DNA of 64,000 bases from Alcanivorax nanhaiticus (GCF_000756665.1 NZ_ARXV01000017.1:21717-85716); one strand, 5' to 3'. Shown: positions 37,442 through 48,935, counted from the first letter of the stretch. The notes: generated from the sequence alone by a model not told the origin. Numbers and translations: made by a program.

Positions 37442-38335
37442 TTAGCCCCACCAAGAAGGGATGCTTCTGCCAAGTAAAGCTTCAACTTTTCGCTTTTCAA
37501 GCTCGAAGTATCTATCTAGCTCTAGATCAGACAAATCTGAAAAGCTTGATTTTGACGCCCTAACCATTCTTTTTTCGTAGAAACCACGAACACTATCGGG
37601 GTTCAGAAATGGTATTTTTTTCACCAGAATCCGAAAAGCTCTAAAAATCAAGCTATCCTTAATAATCAGGCGGTGGATAATATTGGACGACGGCTCCTTA
37701 CCGGCATTAATCATTTTCACTTCATACTCGAATGGAGCCAGTCCGAGAAAATCGACCAAGTTAGCCAGCGACTCGGAGCTATCGGAAAAGATTTCTTCAT
37801 ATATCAAAATTTTAATTTGATTTGCAGGAACAATCTTGAGCACTTTTTCAAGAATCGAGCCGACAGCACCGCTTTTGGGGTAATCCCTGACAAACTGGTA
37901 ATACCCTGATTCAGGCTGCCCATTCTCCAGGCGATCTCGCCAAGCTTCATGAAATGACTCTTTATCCTCAAAGAGCCCATAACGCATTTGCTGGTACTGA
38001 GAAACCACCATTCGCTCAGGCCTACGCAAAACAATTACAAACTTGGCATCCGGCTTTGCTGACAGTATTTTTTTTATTGAATCGGGAAAGTGTGCGTAGC
38101 TGATTGACGCATCAATGCTCAGAAGCCCTTCTTTGACTGCATCACGATAAAGAGTCAGGTAGGCATCCACATCATGAACACCAGCCTGAGTAACACTTGT
38201 GGGCAAAAAATGGTTGGGTTCTTTCACTGCACAATCAAACACTTCAGGTGACTGGGTAAGGATATTGTATAAGGCTGTTGTGCCAGATTTTGGCAAGCCG
38301 ATAATAAAACACCCTGGGTAGTCTCCAGAATTCAT
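37442..38335 (-). CDS. PAPS-dependent sulfotransferase
   Basis: A 297-aa sulfotransferase. The 5'-phosphosulfate loop is IIGLPKSGTTALYNIL (PKSGTT at 15-20). The 3'-phosphate motif is VIVLRRPERMVVSQYQQM with the conserved Arg and Ser. The region DASISYAHFPDSI lies between, as in heparan-type and bacterial carbohydrate sulfotransferases. It transfers sulfate from PAPS to a hydroxyl or amino group, here probably of a glycan residue. It overlaps the flippase gene by 4 bases and precedes wbpI in transcription order, so it belongs to the capsule operon. PAPS would come from the CysC encoded at 23015-23626. Confidence 0.9.
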   Translation of the reverse strand: MNSGDYPGCFIIGLPKSGTTALYNILTQSPEVFDCAVKEPNHFLPTSVTQAGVHDVDAYLTLYRDAVKEGLLSIDASISYAHFPDSIKKILSAKPDAKFVIVLRRPERMVVSQYQQMRYGLFEDKESFHEAWRDRLENGQPESGYYQFVRDYPKSGAVGSILEKVLKIVPANQIKILIYEEIFSDSSESLANLVDFLGLAPFEYEVKMINAGKEPSSNIIHRLIIKDSLIFRAFRILVKKIPFLNPDSVRGFYEKRMVRASKSSFSDLSDLELDRYFELEKRKVEALLGRSIPSWWG

Positions 38336-39678
38336 GATCTTTCCTTAATCTTCATATATTTACTGACAAACAAATCCAGATAATGATCAGGGTAGAATGA
38401 CCGCCACCAAACAAAGCCGGTTGCTCTGTACTGTAGAAACAGTCTGGCAATAAAATTGATAAGGTAAGCACCCGAAGTAGCCATCGCAGCTCCATGCAGG
38501 CCGAACTCCGGAATGAGAACCAGATTGGCTAAGACATTGATCACCAACGTAATGGTCGTGAGTGACAAGTTAAGATGTACGAGATTTCGTGCCGCGAGGT
38601 CATTCGCCAAAACCCGGGATGAAGAAAAAACCAATACGCCAACAAGCAAGATCATTAAAACGGATTCAGCTTCTTCAAATCCTGCACCAAAAAAAATCTG
38701 GATTATCCACTCCGAAAACAAACAAATAAAAATGGCAATTGCAGCCGCCCCCCAGAACACAAGACTAGACAAGAGTGACAGAAAGTATTGTCGCTCTGTT
38801 GATTGCAGGGACATCCTTGATAGCTTCGGAAATGCTACGGTTGAAACCGACTGTGACAACAACCAAAGCTGCTGAATAATTCTAGAGGCCGCCGTATAAA
38901 TGCCCGCAGCAGCCGAACCGAGAAAGAAATTGACCATGAATATATCTGAGCGATTAATCAACAAGGTTGCTATACCACCCAGATGCGCTTTAATCCCGTA
39001 GCGGATTGCAACACCCAAATAAGGCTGAGAGGCTTTTCTCACCCCCCATATTGGTATACGTCTACTTAGTCGATACGCGGCAATACACAGAGTCATAAAA
39101 TGAGATAACAGGGTGATGTACAGCAACGTTTCAAGAGTCAGATTATTTTGAATAACAAGCAGCCCTGCACCGCATAAGGCAACCACCGGCTGGGTGAGAA
39201 CCAGAAGATTGAATGTTCGGAAGTCTTGCCAAGCCTGAAAAAAACTTGATATCAAACCTGACATAAGAGTCAAAGGAAAAATAGACGCCGCCAACAATAA
39301 AACGGTTACCGGAACACCTGGAAATAACACACTCCCGGCCGTAATAACCACTATCGCTGCCAGGGCTGTACCAATAACACCAATAACGATCCCCATATTC
39401 CTCGTAACAGCCCAAACTGTAGATGATTCGTACTGTTCCGATGAAATGAAGTACACGTTTGAAGCTACCAAACCGAGATTGAGCAGCTGGGAAAGCACTG
39501 TGGGGATGAGTAGCGCTACTGAGTATGCCCCTAATCCCTCGGCACTTAGAGACCTGGCGACCATCATGATGATACCCAGCTGAAGAAAACCAGCCAAAAA
39601 TTGGCGGGCAAATGTCAGCGCAATATCAATTCCGGTCTTTTTAAGTTTTATGTGTTTCTCATTATCAGCCATTCCCAC
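38332..39678 (-). CDS. wzx: Wzx-type polysaccharide flippase (second copy)
   Basis: A 448-aa membrane protein with about 12-14 helices and the N-terminal pattern of MOP/Wzx exporters (LTFARQFLAGFLQLGIIMMVARSLSAEGLG, seen as a basic-aromatic start followed by RSLSAEGLGAYSVALLIPT). NRSDIFMVNFFLGSAAAGIY is the typical mid-protein motif. It would flip the undecaprenyl-linked unit built by the wbp and glycosyltransferase genes around it. It shares little visible similarity with the other flippase at 6263-7507. The start overlaps the upstream glycosyltransferase by 14 bases. Confidence 0.9.
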   Translation of the reverse strand: MGMADNEKHIKLKKTGIDIALTFARQFLAGFLQLGIIMMVARSLSAEGLGAYSVALLIPTVLSQLLNLGLVASNVYFISSEQYESSTVWAVTRNMGIVIGVIGTALAAIVVITAGSVLFPGVPVTVLLLAASIFPLTLMSGLISSFFQAWQDFRTFNLLVLTQPVVALCGAGLLVIQNNLTLETLLYITLLSHFMTLCIAAYRLSRRIPIWGVRKASQPYLGVAIRYGIKAHLGGIATLLINRSDIFMVNFFLGSAAAGIYTAASRIIQQLWLLSQSVSTVAFPKLSRMSLQSTERQYFLSLLSSLVFWGAAAIAIFICLFSEWIIQIFFGAGFEEAESVLMILLVGVLVFSSSRVLANDLAARNLVHLNLSLTTITLVINVLANLVLIPEFGLHGAAMATSGAYLINFIARLFLQYRATGFVWWRSFYPDHYLDLFVSKYMKIKERS

Positions 39679-40801
39679 TCTCCCCTCGTACCAAGGAGAT
39701 CCAGGAGGGCATTACGGCGTCCCAAGAGCTGATTTCATGGAGGGCGGTTCGATTATGTAATTCATGATCTTCAGCCGCCTTCCTCCAAGTATTCAGGCTA
39801 TCTTTTTCCAGGAAGGAAAAGGCGTCTTGCAAATTTGAATAATCTTTAATTGCTGTTCCGAAACCGGGCATATTTTTATACGGCAAATGGCTTGCTGCAA
39901 GCACGAGATTGCCGGCATATATTGTCTCCTGAACAGAGCCACTAAATGCATCGGAAACAGAGTGGTTAATCATAACTGTGGTGGCGCGCCTGAAGTGTGC
40001 CGACTGAACCGGATCGTAAAAACGAGTTAGGGGATAGAAACGCACGCTGCCGAGTTTATTGTTCAGTCTTTCGCAAGCACGCTTGACCTCATCTTCGATG
40101 CCAGGCTCTCCATACTGTACCGGAATGACAAAATCACATTCTGAAAAATCATCTATTCTGGCTTCAATCGCATCCATTAGCTGGATCTGCCGCTGACCTC
40201 CTACCGCGTTATAGCCCAATGCGATGAGATTGCGGTCTGGTCTAAAGCCCAGTTTTTCTCTACTTTCTTCAGGACTTACGTTTTCTGCAACAAGCTTGTT
40301 CAACTCATCAAATACCGGCAATCCAAACCTGATAACACTGGCTCTCGTGTGCAAATCCGGATGGAGGATTGTTAAAATCGGTTCCAGAACATTTTCATTA
40401 GTTGCACATACCGCATCGAGCTTGTTGAGAGCAAAACCAAGCATTCCGTCAAACCGGACATTTCTATGTAAAATATCGCTCCCGAATGCGATGCCCGTCA
40501 CCCTTTTAAAATAGCTTTTGAGCAAGGGAATAAGCCAAACTCGATTCACTGGCAAACTCAAGACGATAACAGTGCTGTTGCGATCCATCGATCGCATGAT
40601 GTTGATGGTATTCCAGAACCGCCTTAACTGTATGAACAGCTTGCCGATTTTGCTTTTTTTTTCTCCCCGCTCGCCTTGCTGAGGGTCAAGTATGCTGACT
40701 TGAATTCCATGATCAGAGAGAGCTTGAGCCGTTCTGGAAACGAACACTGAGGCACTGAAACCAACTAAAACCACGTTTGGTAAAGCCGCCTTATCTACCA
40801 T
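39665..40801 (-). CDS. Putative glycosyltransferase
   Basis: A 378-aa protein with a GT-B-like look: an N-terminal NVVLVGFSASVFVSRTAQAL, a middle VTGIAFGSDILHRN segment and DAVCATNENVLEPI, then a C-terminal half with RNLIALGYNAVGGQRQIQLMD and DAFSGSVQETIYAGNLVLA, where the E is positioned like a donor-site glutamate. No closer family could be named; WecF-like Fuc4NAc transferases and GT4 enzymes are alternatives. It overlaps the flippase gene and follows wbpE by 57 bases, so it is part of the capsule operon. Confidence 0.72.
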   Translation of the reverse strand: MVDKAALPNVVLVGFSASVFVSRTAQALSDHGIQVSILDPQQGERGEKKSKIGKLFIQLRRFWNTINIMRSMDRNSTVIVLSLPVNRVWLIPLLKSYFKRVTGIAFGSDILHRNVRFDGMLGFALNKLDAVCATNENVLEPILTILHPDLHTRASVIRFGLPVFDELNKLVAENVSPEESREKLGFRPDRNLIALGYNAVGGQRQIQLMDAIEARIDDFSECDFVIPVQYGEPGIEDEVKRACERLNNKLGSVRFYPLTRFYDPVQSAHFRRATTVMINHSVSDAFSGSVQETIYAGNLVLAASHLPYKNMPGFGTAIKDYSNLQDAFSFLEKDSLNTWRKAAEDHELHNRTALHEISSWDAVMPSWISLVRGESGNG

Positions 40802-40857
40802 TCGTTGTTATTCCTAAACGGTTTAGCAATCATTTTCTGCTCCGAAAAGCCGGCAGT

Positions 40858-41937
40858 TCAACCTAAAATCGCCTGTATAATTTTCTTAATATCCTCATTC
40901 TGTAGATAAGGATGCATCGGGATTGAAAAAACATGTTTAGCCGCACGATCTCCAACGGGAAGTGATGCAAGCTCATCAGCAACCGCTGGCTGGCGGTTGA
41001 GAGGGATAGGATAGTGGACAGCCGTCGGAATCCCTTGCTCCTTGAGGCGATCTTGTACTTCATCACGGTTTGGTGCCTGCAGGGTATACTGCGCCCAAGC
41101 ACTTGTGTTGTGGCTTTCAACTTTAGGAGTGATAAAGGCAGATTCGACTAACGCTGAAGAGTATTGCTCAGCGACAGACTGACGCAACGTAATCTCCTCA
41201 GACAATATCTCAAGCTTGGGCAGTAACACTGCCGCCTGCAATGTATCCAGACGACTATTAACCCCCACACGAAGATGATGGTAACGACGATCTTGGCCAT
41301 GACGAGCAATCTGGCGCAAGGTGGTAGCCAGTTCGTCATCATTGGTAAAGATGGCTCCGCCATCTCCATAGGCCCCCAAAGGCTTGCTCGGGAAAAAGCT
41401 GGTCGTAGCGATGGTGCTCAAGTTGCAGGAGCTCTTGCCTTTATAGGTAGCCCCGAAGCTCTGTGCTGCGTCTTCAATAACGGGAATTCCGTGCTTCTCT
41501 GCAATGGCGTTAATGGCATCGAAATCAGCACACTGGCCATATAGCGACACAGGAATAATGGCTTTGGTACGCGGGGTAATCGCTTCTTCCAGTTTTGTCG
41601 GATCCAGGTTGTAGGTTTGCGGATCGATATCCACATACACAGGCCGAGCCCCCAATACTGCCACGGTTTCTGCAGTGGCGATGTAAGTAAAGCCAGGGGT
41701 AATGACTTCATCACCCGGGCCAATACCGAACGCCATCTGAGCAATTTGCAAGGCATCGGTGCCATTAGCACAGGAGATACAGTACTTAGCGCCTACAAAA
41801 CCTGCCAACTTCTCTTCAAGTTCCGCGACTTCCGGCCCAAGAATGTACTGCCCATGAGCCAACACCCTCTGAATACCTACATCAATCTTGTCTTTGATAC
41901 GAGCTTGCTGGGCTGCGAGATCAATGAATTGCATCAC
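40858..41937 (-). CDS. wbpE: UDP-3-keto-GlcNAcA aminotransferase
   Basis: A 359-aa PLP aminotransferase of the DegT family that aminates C3 of UDP-2-acetamido-3-keto-glucuronate. [19 protein letters not shown] is the WbpE-type start; [21 protein letters not shown] binds cofactor phosphate; [16 protein letters not shown] has the PLP Asp; [15 protein letters not shown] has the Schiff-base Lys. [15 protein letters not shown] is the usual interface motif. It overlaps wbpD by 4 bases. With WbpB (oxidation at C3) and WbpD (N-acetylation) it forms the 2,3-diacetamido-uronic acid module. Confidence 0.93.
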   Translation of the reverse strand: MMQFIDLAAQQARIKDKIDVGIQRVLAHGQYILGPEVAELEEKLAGFVGAKYCISCANGTDALQIAQMAFGIGPGDEVITPGFTYIATAETVAVLGARPVYVDIDPQTYNLDPTKLEEAITPRTKAIIPVSLYGQCADFDAINAIAEKHGIPVIEDAAQSFGATYKGKSSCNLSTIATTSFFPSKPLGAYGDGGAIFTNDDELATTLRQIARHGQDRRYHHLRVGVNSRLDTLQAAVLLPKLEILSEEITLRQSVAEQYSSALVESAFITPKVESHNTSAWAQYTLQAPNRDEVQDRLKEQGIPTAVHYPIPLNRQPAVADELASLPVGDRAAKHVFSIPMHPYLQNEDIKKIIQAILG

Positions 41938-42515
41938 CTTTCTACCTTCTCAAGACTGCCATTAACAAGGCGATATATCACATCGGTGTGCTTACACCGG
42001 GTTTCGCCGTTGCCACTAACAGGAAGATCCAGTTGCTCGCCAAATTCACTCATCCAACCAATTTGTTTGCCAGGAACGCCCACAACCAAGGCGTAGTCCG
42101 GCACATCTTTGTTGATTACCGCACCAGCGCCGACAAAAGCAAAGCGGCCGATGGTCGCACCACATACGATGGTGCAGTTGGCTCCCAGGGTGGCGCCTTT
42201 CTTTACCAGGGTGTCGCGGTATTCATCTTTGCGCTCAATCAGTGAACGGGGGTTATAGACGTTGGTAAACACCATACTAGGGCCGCAAAAAACGCCCTCT
42301 TCCAAATGCACGTTGTCGTACACAGACACATTGTTCTGTATCTTGCAGTTATCCCCGATAGTGACCTTGTTACCGATAAAAACGTTCTGCCCCATGGAGA
42401 CGTTTTTACCAATATGCGCACCGCCACAAACATGGACAAAGTGCCAGACCCTCGAACCCTCTCCGATCTGGGCACCCTCATCAACGATTGCTGTTTCGTG
42501 AACCGAATAAGACAT
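41934..42515 (-). CDS. wbpD: UDP-3-amino-GlcNAcA N-acetyltransferase
   Basis: A 193-aa left-handed beta-helix acetyltransferase. The start [20 protein letters not shown] and the hexapeptide run [21 protein letters not shown] are typical; [20 protein letters not shown] is the insertion seen in Wbp[16 protein letters not shown] closes the catalytic part and the last 30 residues form the C-terminal extension with a Cys (TRCKHTD), as in P. aeruginosa WbpD. It acetylates the 3-amino group to give UDP-GlcNAc(3NAc)A. Confidence 0.94.
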   Translation of the reverse strand: MSYSVHETAIVDEGAQIGEGSRVWHFVHVCGGAHIGKNVSMGQNVFIGNKVTIGDNCKIQNNVSVYDNVHLEEGVFCGPSMVFTNVYNPRSLIERKDEYRDTLVKKGATLGANCTIVCGATIGRFAFVGAGAVINKDVPDYALVVGVPGKQIGWMSEFGEQLDLPVSGNGETRCKHTDVIYRLVNGSLEKVER

Positions 42516-42525
42516 GATAGTTGCC

Positions 42526-43485
<960 letters not shown>

Positions 43486-44532
43486 TTAAAATTCTATCGC
43501 TTCAAGCTGGTTCACATTTTTTATGTACCATGGCAAAGCCTCTGAAATGCCTTTACCAATATCATAATTGCATCTGTAACCAAGCCTCGCGGATATCTTA
43601 TCAATGGATGCCTGGCTATGCCTGACGTCCCCTTCTCTAAAATCCAGATACAACGGATCTCGGGAGTAAGATACCCCTTCTTCCCCCAACCCTTTCATCA
43701 ACATGGAAAACAGCTGATTAAGACTTGTTCTGTCGTTGCAGGCTACGTTATAGATATGATTCTTATCATCATCATCAGCAACAGCAGCCAATATGTTCGC
43801 TTGTACAGCATTATTTACGAAGCAAAAATCCCTGCTGGTTTCTCCGTCACCATTAATATGCACATCCTCATCCCGCACCATCGCTGCAATCCATTTTGGT
43901 ATAACCGCAGCGTAGGCACCATTCGGGTCTTGCCGGGGACCAAAAACATTGAAGTAGCGCAATCCAATGGATTTGAAACCATAGCTTCGGGCAAATACCT
44001 CAGCATAAAGTTCATTCACATACTTGGTAACGGCATAGGGAGATAATGGCCTGCCTATTTTATCCTCAACCTTGGGAAGGTCTGTCTGATCACCATAGGT
44101 TGAGCTCGAAGCTGCATAAGTAAAGCTTCTGACTCCCGCATCTTTACTGGCGACCAACATATTCAGGAACCCATCGACATTCGCCCGATTGGAAGCCAAT
44201 GGGTCCTTGATGGAACGAGGCACTGAACCAAGCGCAGCCTGGTGCAGAACATAATCCACTCCCTCCACAGCCGTCTTGCAATCATCTTCGTTGCAAATGT
44301 CTCCGTGAATGAAAGAGAAGCGCTGCCACTGATCGGCAGAAACCAGCTCTCGTACTTCATCAAGGTTGTACTGATGCCCTGTCGCAAAACTATCAAGCCC
44401 AATAACCTTCTGGTTAAGACCGAGCAGAGTTTCCAACAAGTTGGAGCCGATAAAACCTGCTACACCAGTAATCAACCAGGTTCTGGGCTCGTCTTTAAGC
44501 TGGGCACATACCTTTTCGTAACTGGCTGTCAT
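43486..44532 (-). CDS. wbpP: UDP-N-acetylglucosamine/uronate 4-epimerase (WbpP/TviC)
   Basis: A 348-aa extended SDR of the GalE group. [19 protein letters not shown] is the NAD motif; [13 protein letters not shown] and [16 protein letters not shown] carry the Ser and Y-x3-[26 protein letters not shown] is diagnostic of WbpP and TviC. I placed the start at MTASYEKV because it aligns with known WbpP N-termini and is preceded by AGGTGAG; an ATG six codons earlier also exists. It would interconvert UDP-GlcNAc and UDP-GalNAc or their uronic acids, giving a second branch of amino-uronic donors beside the wbpB-D-E-I route. Confidence 0.92.
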   Translation of the reverse strand: MTASYEKVCAQLKDEPRTWLITGVAGFIGSNLLETLLGLNQKVIGLDSFATGHQYNLDEVRELVSADQWQRFSFIHGDICNEDDCKTAVEGVDYVLHQAALGSVPRSIKDPLASNRANVDGFLNMLVASKDAGVRSFTYAASSSTYGDQTDLPKVEDKIGRPLSPYAVTKYVNELYAEVFARSYGFKSIGLRYFNVFGPRQDPNGAYAAVIPKWIAAMVRDEDVHINGDGETSRDFCFVNNAVQANILAAVADDDDKNHIYNVACNDRTSLNQLFSMLMKGLGEEGVSYSRDPLYLDFREGDVRHSQASIDKISARLGYRCNYDIGKGISEALPWYIKNVNQLEAIEF

Positions 44533-44701
44533 GGTCTCACCTGTATTCATTTATTTTCCGGCCTTCGCCCCAACTATACTTTTGCCCTATCTGGCATGCA
44601 CAATAGGTAGTCCGAAGCGATATTCTCTTCCTTGTGTAAAACCACGCCTGATGCGAAACGGCCACAAGAATAGTTCAGCTGGCTCACTTGCCTCGCTCGA
44701 T

Positions 44702-45976
44702 TTACAGGCGGATATCCACCTGATCTTTTGGCAGCGCATACTTCAAGTCGTAGAGGATGTGCTTTGGCTTTCCAAAGCGACGAATGGTTTCTGCCCCCAT
44801 TGCCTTAAACTGCTGATGGCCGACCGCAAGAACTATGGCGTCGTAGGCTCCCACATCGGGCTCCGAAACCGGACTGATGCCATACTCCTGCTCTGCCTCT
44901 TCGCCATTGATCCAGGGATCATGAACATCGACATGGATGTTGTATTCGTTCAGTTCATTCACTACATCGACGACACGGGTATTACGCAGATCCGGGCAGT
45001 TTTCCTTGAACGTCAAGCCCATCACTAAAACGCGAGCACCATTAACCTGGATACATCGGTTCAGCATCGCTTTTACCAGCTCACTGGCGACAAAACGCCC
45101 CATACCATCGTTGATACGGCGACCGGCCAGAATGACTTCTGGGTGATAGCCAATGGATTGAGCCTTGTGTGTGAGGTAATACGGATCCACCCCAATGCAA
45201 TGACCGCCAACCAAGCCTGGACGAAAAGGCAGGAAATTCCATTTGGTCCCAGCCGCCTGAAGCACCTCTTCTGTATCAATACCCATGCGAGTGAATATCA
45301 TGGAAAGCTCATTAATCAGAGCAATATTCAGATCCCGTTGGGTATTTTCAATAACCTTGGCTGCCTCGGCGACTTTAATGCTTGATGCTTTGTGTGTGCC
45401 CGCGACAATAATCGAGCGGTATAGCTGGTCCACAATCTCCGCGACTTCGGCTGTAGACCCTGAGGTAACTTTAGTGATTGTCGTTACCCTGTGCTCTTTA
45501 TCGCCAGGGTTGATGCGTTCAGGGCTATAACCAGCAAAGAAATCCTGGTTAAACTTCAGTCCTGAAGCAGACTCAAGAACAGGTACACAGTCGTCTTCTG
45601 TCGCACCGGGATAAACTGTGGATTCATAGATAACAATGTCACCCGGCTTCAGCGTTTTACCGATTGTTTCTGAGGCTTTGATAAGCGGGGTTAGATCAGG
45701 GCGTTTGTGCTCATCAATCGGGGTCGGGACCGTCACGATATAGATATTACAGTCGTTTAGACTGGAAGGGTCCGCACTGAATGAAAGCTGATTTGCGCAA
45801 GCAAGCTCTTCGTTATCTACCTCCAGTGTAGCATCATGACCCCTGCGCAATTCATCAATACGGGACTGATTAATATCAAACCCCAAAACTGATCGATGCT
45901 TGCCAAATTCTACAGCCAGCGGTAATCCCACATATCCCAAGCCAATAACGGCGAGTTTGATATTATTCAGTTCCAT
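44702..45976 (-). CDS. wbpO: UDP-N-acetyl-hexosamine 6-dehydrogenase (WbpO/TviB type)
   Basis: Oxidises UDP-GlcNAc or UDP-GalNAc to the corresponding N-acetyl-uronic acid. Motifs are [58 protein letters not shown] and the catalytic [15 protein letters not shown] with Cys. The start [12 protein letters not shown] at 45976 gives 424 aa, the family size; an ATG 14 codons upstream is less likely. It is the first sugar gene after wzc and supplies UDP-GlcNAcA for WbpB or UDP-GalNAcA together with WbpP. Confidence 0.93.
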   Translation of the reverse strand: MELNNIKLAVIGLGYVGLPLAVEFGKHRSVLGFDINQSRIDELRRGHDATLEVDNEELACANQLSFSADPSSLNDCNIYIVTVPTPIDEHKRPDLTPLIKASETIGKTLKPGDIVIYESTVYPGATEDDCVPVLESASGLKFNQDFFAGYSPERINPGDKEHRVTTITKVTSGSTAEVAEIVDQLYRSIIVAGTHKASSIKVAEAAKVIENTQRDLNIALINELSMIFTRMGIDTEEVLQAAGTKWNFLPFRPGLVGGHCIGVDPYYLTHKAQSIGYHPEVILAGRRINDGMGRFVASELVKAMLNRCIQVNGARVLVMGLTFKENCPDLRNTRVVDVVNELNEYNIHVDVHDPWINGEEAEQEYGISPVSEPDVGAYDAIVLAVGHQQFKAMGAETIRRFGKPKHILYDLKYALPKDQVDIRL

Positions 45977-46029
45977 TTGGTCTCTCTTGGCCGGATTTTG
46001 GTACCGGTTTACTCTCATTGCTTTCGCTG

Positions 46030-46112
46030 TAGGGGGCCATCGCTACTTGGCGATGGAGTTTGGCTTTGCCCTTTCCGGGATCGAGCTTGCTCCTACAAAA
46101 CAGGCCATCTAA
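46030..46112. repeat. Variant REP-like sequence between wzc and wbpO
   Basis: GCTGTAGGGGGCCATCGC on the left and GAGCTTGCTCCTACAAAACA on the right form inverted ends like TGTAGGAGC...GCTCCTACA. It differs from the TGTGGGAGCG elements elsewhere and may be a second REP class. Confidence 0.45.
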
Positions 46113-46130
46113 TCCGGGAAGGCAGCTCTG

Positions 46131-48347
46131 TTAGTCCTGGCTTCTGCCGTATTCATAGGCGTAATAGCCATATTCATTGGTCGCACGGCGCTCCATGCAA
46201 TTAAGAATTGCACCTTTAATTTCCACTCTGTTCTGGGCAAATCGCGTTAGGGCCGCATCAACTTCTTTTACAGAATTGAGGCCAAACCGGGTCACAAGCA
46301 AGCTACTACCTGCCAATTGACCAACAATAGCCGCGTCTGTGACAGCCAGAATCGGGGGGGTATCTACCAAAATCAGGTCGTACTCTTCACTTAACGAGTC
46401 CACTAGCACACGAAAACGATCGTGCATCAGCAGTTCCGAGGGGTTGGGTGGCGCCTTACCTCTGGAAATAAAATCGAGTTTATCTACACCCGAAGCCTGG
46501 ATGATGTCTTCCATACTGCTCTGCCCTGACAGATATGAAGATAACCCTGGTGTACTTGCAGATTTGAAGTAACGGTGCAGATGCCCTTTACGCATATCCG
46601 CGTCGATCACCAGCACTCGTTTCCCGGTCTGGGCCAACACTGCACCCAAGTTTGCTGAGACAAAGGATTTCCCTACCTCTGGACTCGGGCCAGTAATCAT
46701 CAGGACCTTGTTATCCGCATCCATCATCGCAAAGTGGAGACTGGTTCGCAGACTACGCAAGGCCTCGATTGCCAGATCAGTGGGATCTTCCTGGGCAAGC
46801 AATGCTATGGGGGCGAATGAATCCTTGCTCTTCCGTGTGCGTCGCTGTTTAAGGCTGGATAGACGGTTAGCCTTCACTTGCTTATCCGAAAGCGGAACTG
46901 TCGCATATACAGCAACCCCCTGCTCTTCAAGCTTGTCTGGGGACTCGATCCCTTTATTAAGCAGGGCACGCACCAGCACTATCCCAGCGGCACTCATAGC
47001 TCCTAGCACCCCAGCAATCAGCGCGACCAGCGTTTTCTTGGGCTTGATTGCTGACGGCTGAACCAATGCCTCATCAATAATACGTACGCTGCCTACTGTG
47101 CCGGCCTTCAGGATTCTTAGCTCCTGCACCTTGTTGAGCAGGCCAACATAAATTTGCTGTGTTACCTCCACATCCCTCATCAGCCTCAGTATTTCTTGCT
47201 GAGTTTTTGGCAATGTCTTTATCTGGTTATCCAGGGCTCGCTTTTGCTCAGCGAGCGAGGCCTTTTGCCGTAACAGGCTCTGATACGCAGGGTGCTCCTT
47301 GGTAAAGCGCGTAGCGATTTCGCTTTCCTTCCCCTTCAAATCATTGATCTTGGCTTCAATTGAGACAGTTTGCTCAAGCACAGATTTTGTTTCGATACTG
47401 AGATCAACAGATTCACTCTTGAGGCGATAGGCGTTCAATTTCTCCTCAAACTCGGTGAGCTTATCCTTAATTTTAGGTAACTGGTCACCGAGGAATTCCA
47501 GGCTGTTTTCTGCCTCAGCGGAGCGACGCTTCACATTCTGTTGGAGATAGGACTGGCTGATAGCATCCAGAATTGCCTTGATCCGCCCTTTATTTGGTCC
47601 GGTCATTTCAAGACTGAGCATTCCGGTCTTCCCGACTTCCCTGATGGCAAGAGACCTTCGCAGACTGTTAATAGCAACCACCCCTGGGACTTTACGCAGG
47701 CTCAGCGGTTCGTTGCCATACTCCCATTCATTGAGTTCAAGCCGGATGCTACCGTCCTCACTTACTATGGCCTCACTAGCAGGCCCAGTGGCCACAAGAG
47801 ATTCATCCAGATATAAAGCCGGGTTACCCTTTTCTTCACGGAGGATGAACTCTCGGCCCTCAAGGCGCTCCGGGAGAATGAAAAGCGCCACCGAAACAAA
47901 TGTCTCGCTGTCCCTGTACCCTGCGAATAGTGGGCGCGGCAAAAATGCAGCCGCCGGCTCAGGCGCCACAAAACGCCCAATAATGGGCAGCCTGGTCGGC
48001 GCTATCTGGATATCCATATTGAGCTGTTCAATTACTTCACCCAGAACCATACGAGAACGAAGAATTTCGATTTCCGCTGAAGCGGATGGCTCTTGATCAA
48101 AGATCTGGTTAAGTTCAGACAATCCTGGCACACCGCTGCTTTTTTTCTCTATCTGAAGAAGTGTGTCCCCTTTGTAGATCGGGGTGGCCAGCATGCCGTA
48201 TAGAGCACCCAGCATCAGCGCTAGAAACGCCGTGCTGATAATCAGTAATTTATTGTCAAGCAAGAGACCAAACAGATAACCAAAATCGATATCGTCATGG
48301 GCACCGTTATGAATCTGGCGATTTTTTTCCAGGCTGTTGTCTACCAT
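46131..48347 (-). CDS. wzc: Polysaccharide co-polymerase and tyrosine autokinase
   Basis: A 738-aa inner-membrane protein that controls chain length and export of Wzy-dependent capsule. A Wzz domain with two membrane helices (about residues 32-52 and 425-445) surrounds a coiled-coil-rich periplasmic part. The cytoplasmic BY-kinase domain follows: Walker A ITGPSPEVGKSFVSAN, Walker A' VLVIDADMRKGHLHRYF and Walker B LILVDTPPIL. The C-terminus NEYGYYAYEYGRSQD is the tyrosine cluster for autophosphorylation, reversed by Wzb. It lies downstream of wza and wzb as in E. coli group 1 capsule loci. Confidence 0.96.
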   Translation of the reverse strand: MVDNSLEKNRQIHNGAHDDIDFGYLFGLLLDNKLLIISTAFLALMLGALYGMLATPIYKGDTLLQIEKKSSGVPGLSELNQIFDQEPSASAEIEILRSRMVLGEVIEQLNMDIQIAPTRLPIIGRFVAPEPAAAFLPRPLFAGYRDSETFVSVALFILPERLEGREFILREEKGNPALYLDESLVATGPASEAIVSEDGSIRLELNEWEYGNEPLSLRKVPGVVAINSLRRSLAIREVGKTGMLSLEMTGPNKGRIKAILDAISQSYLQQNVKRRSAEAENSLEFLGDQLPKIKDKLTEFEEKLNAYRLKSESVDLSIETKSVLEQTVSIEAKINDLKGKESEIATRFTKEHPAYQSLLRQKASLAEQKRALDNQIKTLPKTQQEILRLMRDVEVTQQIYVGLLNKVQELRILKAGTVGSVRIIDEALVQPSAIKPKKTLVALIAGVLGAMSAAGIVLVRALLNKGIESPDKLEEQGVAVYATVPLSDKQVKANRLSSLKQRRTRKSKDSFAPIALLAQEDPTDLAIEALRSLRTSLHFAMMDADNKVLMITGPSPEVGKSFVSANLGAVLAQTGKRVLVIDADMRKGHLHRYFKSASTPGLSSYLSGQSSMEDIIQASGVDKLDFISRGKAPPNPSELLMHDRFRVLVDSLSEEYDLILVDTPPILAVTDAAIVGQLAGSSLLVTRFGLNSVKEVDAALTRFAQNRVEIKGAILNCMERRATNEYGYYAYEYGRSQD

Positions 48348-48504
48348 TTGCTGCCTTACTTGTTTCTGTTTTCTGTAGAGGGCGACATCTAAGCACCCGG
48401 CTCTCGCTTCCCTTCCAACCGGGTACCCAATCTGGGCCGCAATCAGATACCACTACAAACCATTACAGGCACCTGCATAGGCAGGAGGTTCATAAAAAGC
48501 TGAA
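48348..48504. other. 157-base gap between wzb and wzc
   Basis: No gene or strong hairpin was recognised. wzc has AAGG before its ATG, so it is probably read through from wzb. Confidence 0.4.
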
Positions 48505-48933
48505 TTACAGTTTTAACGCCCAAGCCTCTGCCGCGGCCTGCATCATTGGATAGATTCGTTCAAAAGCGTCTCGGCCACGTTTATACGGATCGGGAATATC
48601 ATTTTTCCCATTCCACTGCGTGAGCAGAAAGGTTTTACCACTGGCCTCCGGAAATCGCTCGCTTAGCCGATCTTTTTGGCGACTTTCCATAACCAGAATC
48701 AAATCACAGTCCCTACACATTTCACCTGTGAGTTTTCTCGCCATATGGACACCGCACTGCAGGCCATTTTCGCTGGCTACAGCCCTTGCTGTAGGCTCCA
48801 TATCATGCCCTTCAAGACCAACCAGGCCCGCTGAAGATATCGTCAGTTCTGGCTTCAGGTGCTTTAGCATGGCTTCCACTGTCGGGCTGCGACAGATGTT
48901 GCCATCACATATCACCAAGATTCGCTCAAACAT
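48505..48933 (-). CDS. wzb: Low-molecular-weight protein tyrosine phosphatase
   Basis: A 142-aa cytoplasmic phosphatase that removes phosphate from the Wzc tyrosine cluster. The P-loop is ILVICDGNICRSP, with the nucleophilic Cys and Arg of C-x5-R; the family more often has V or T where this protein has D. The general acid Asp is in DIPDPYKRG near the C-terminus. Start TAG-TA-ATG lies two bases after the wza stop. The order wza-wzb-wzc is standard for capsule loci. Confidence 0.96.
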   Translation of the reverse strand: MFERILVICDGNICRSPTVEAMLKHLKPELTISSAGLVGLEGHDMEPTARAVASENGLQCGVHMARKLTGEMCRDCDLILVMESRQKDRLSERFPEASGKTFLLTQWNGKNDIPDPYKRGRDAFERIYPMMQAAAEAWALKL

Positions 48934-48935
48934 TA

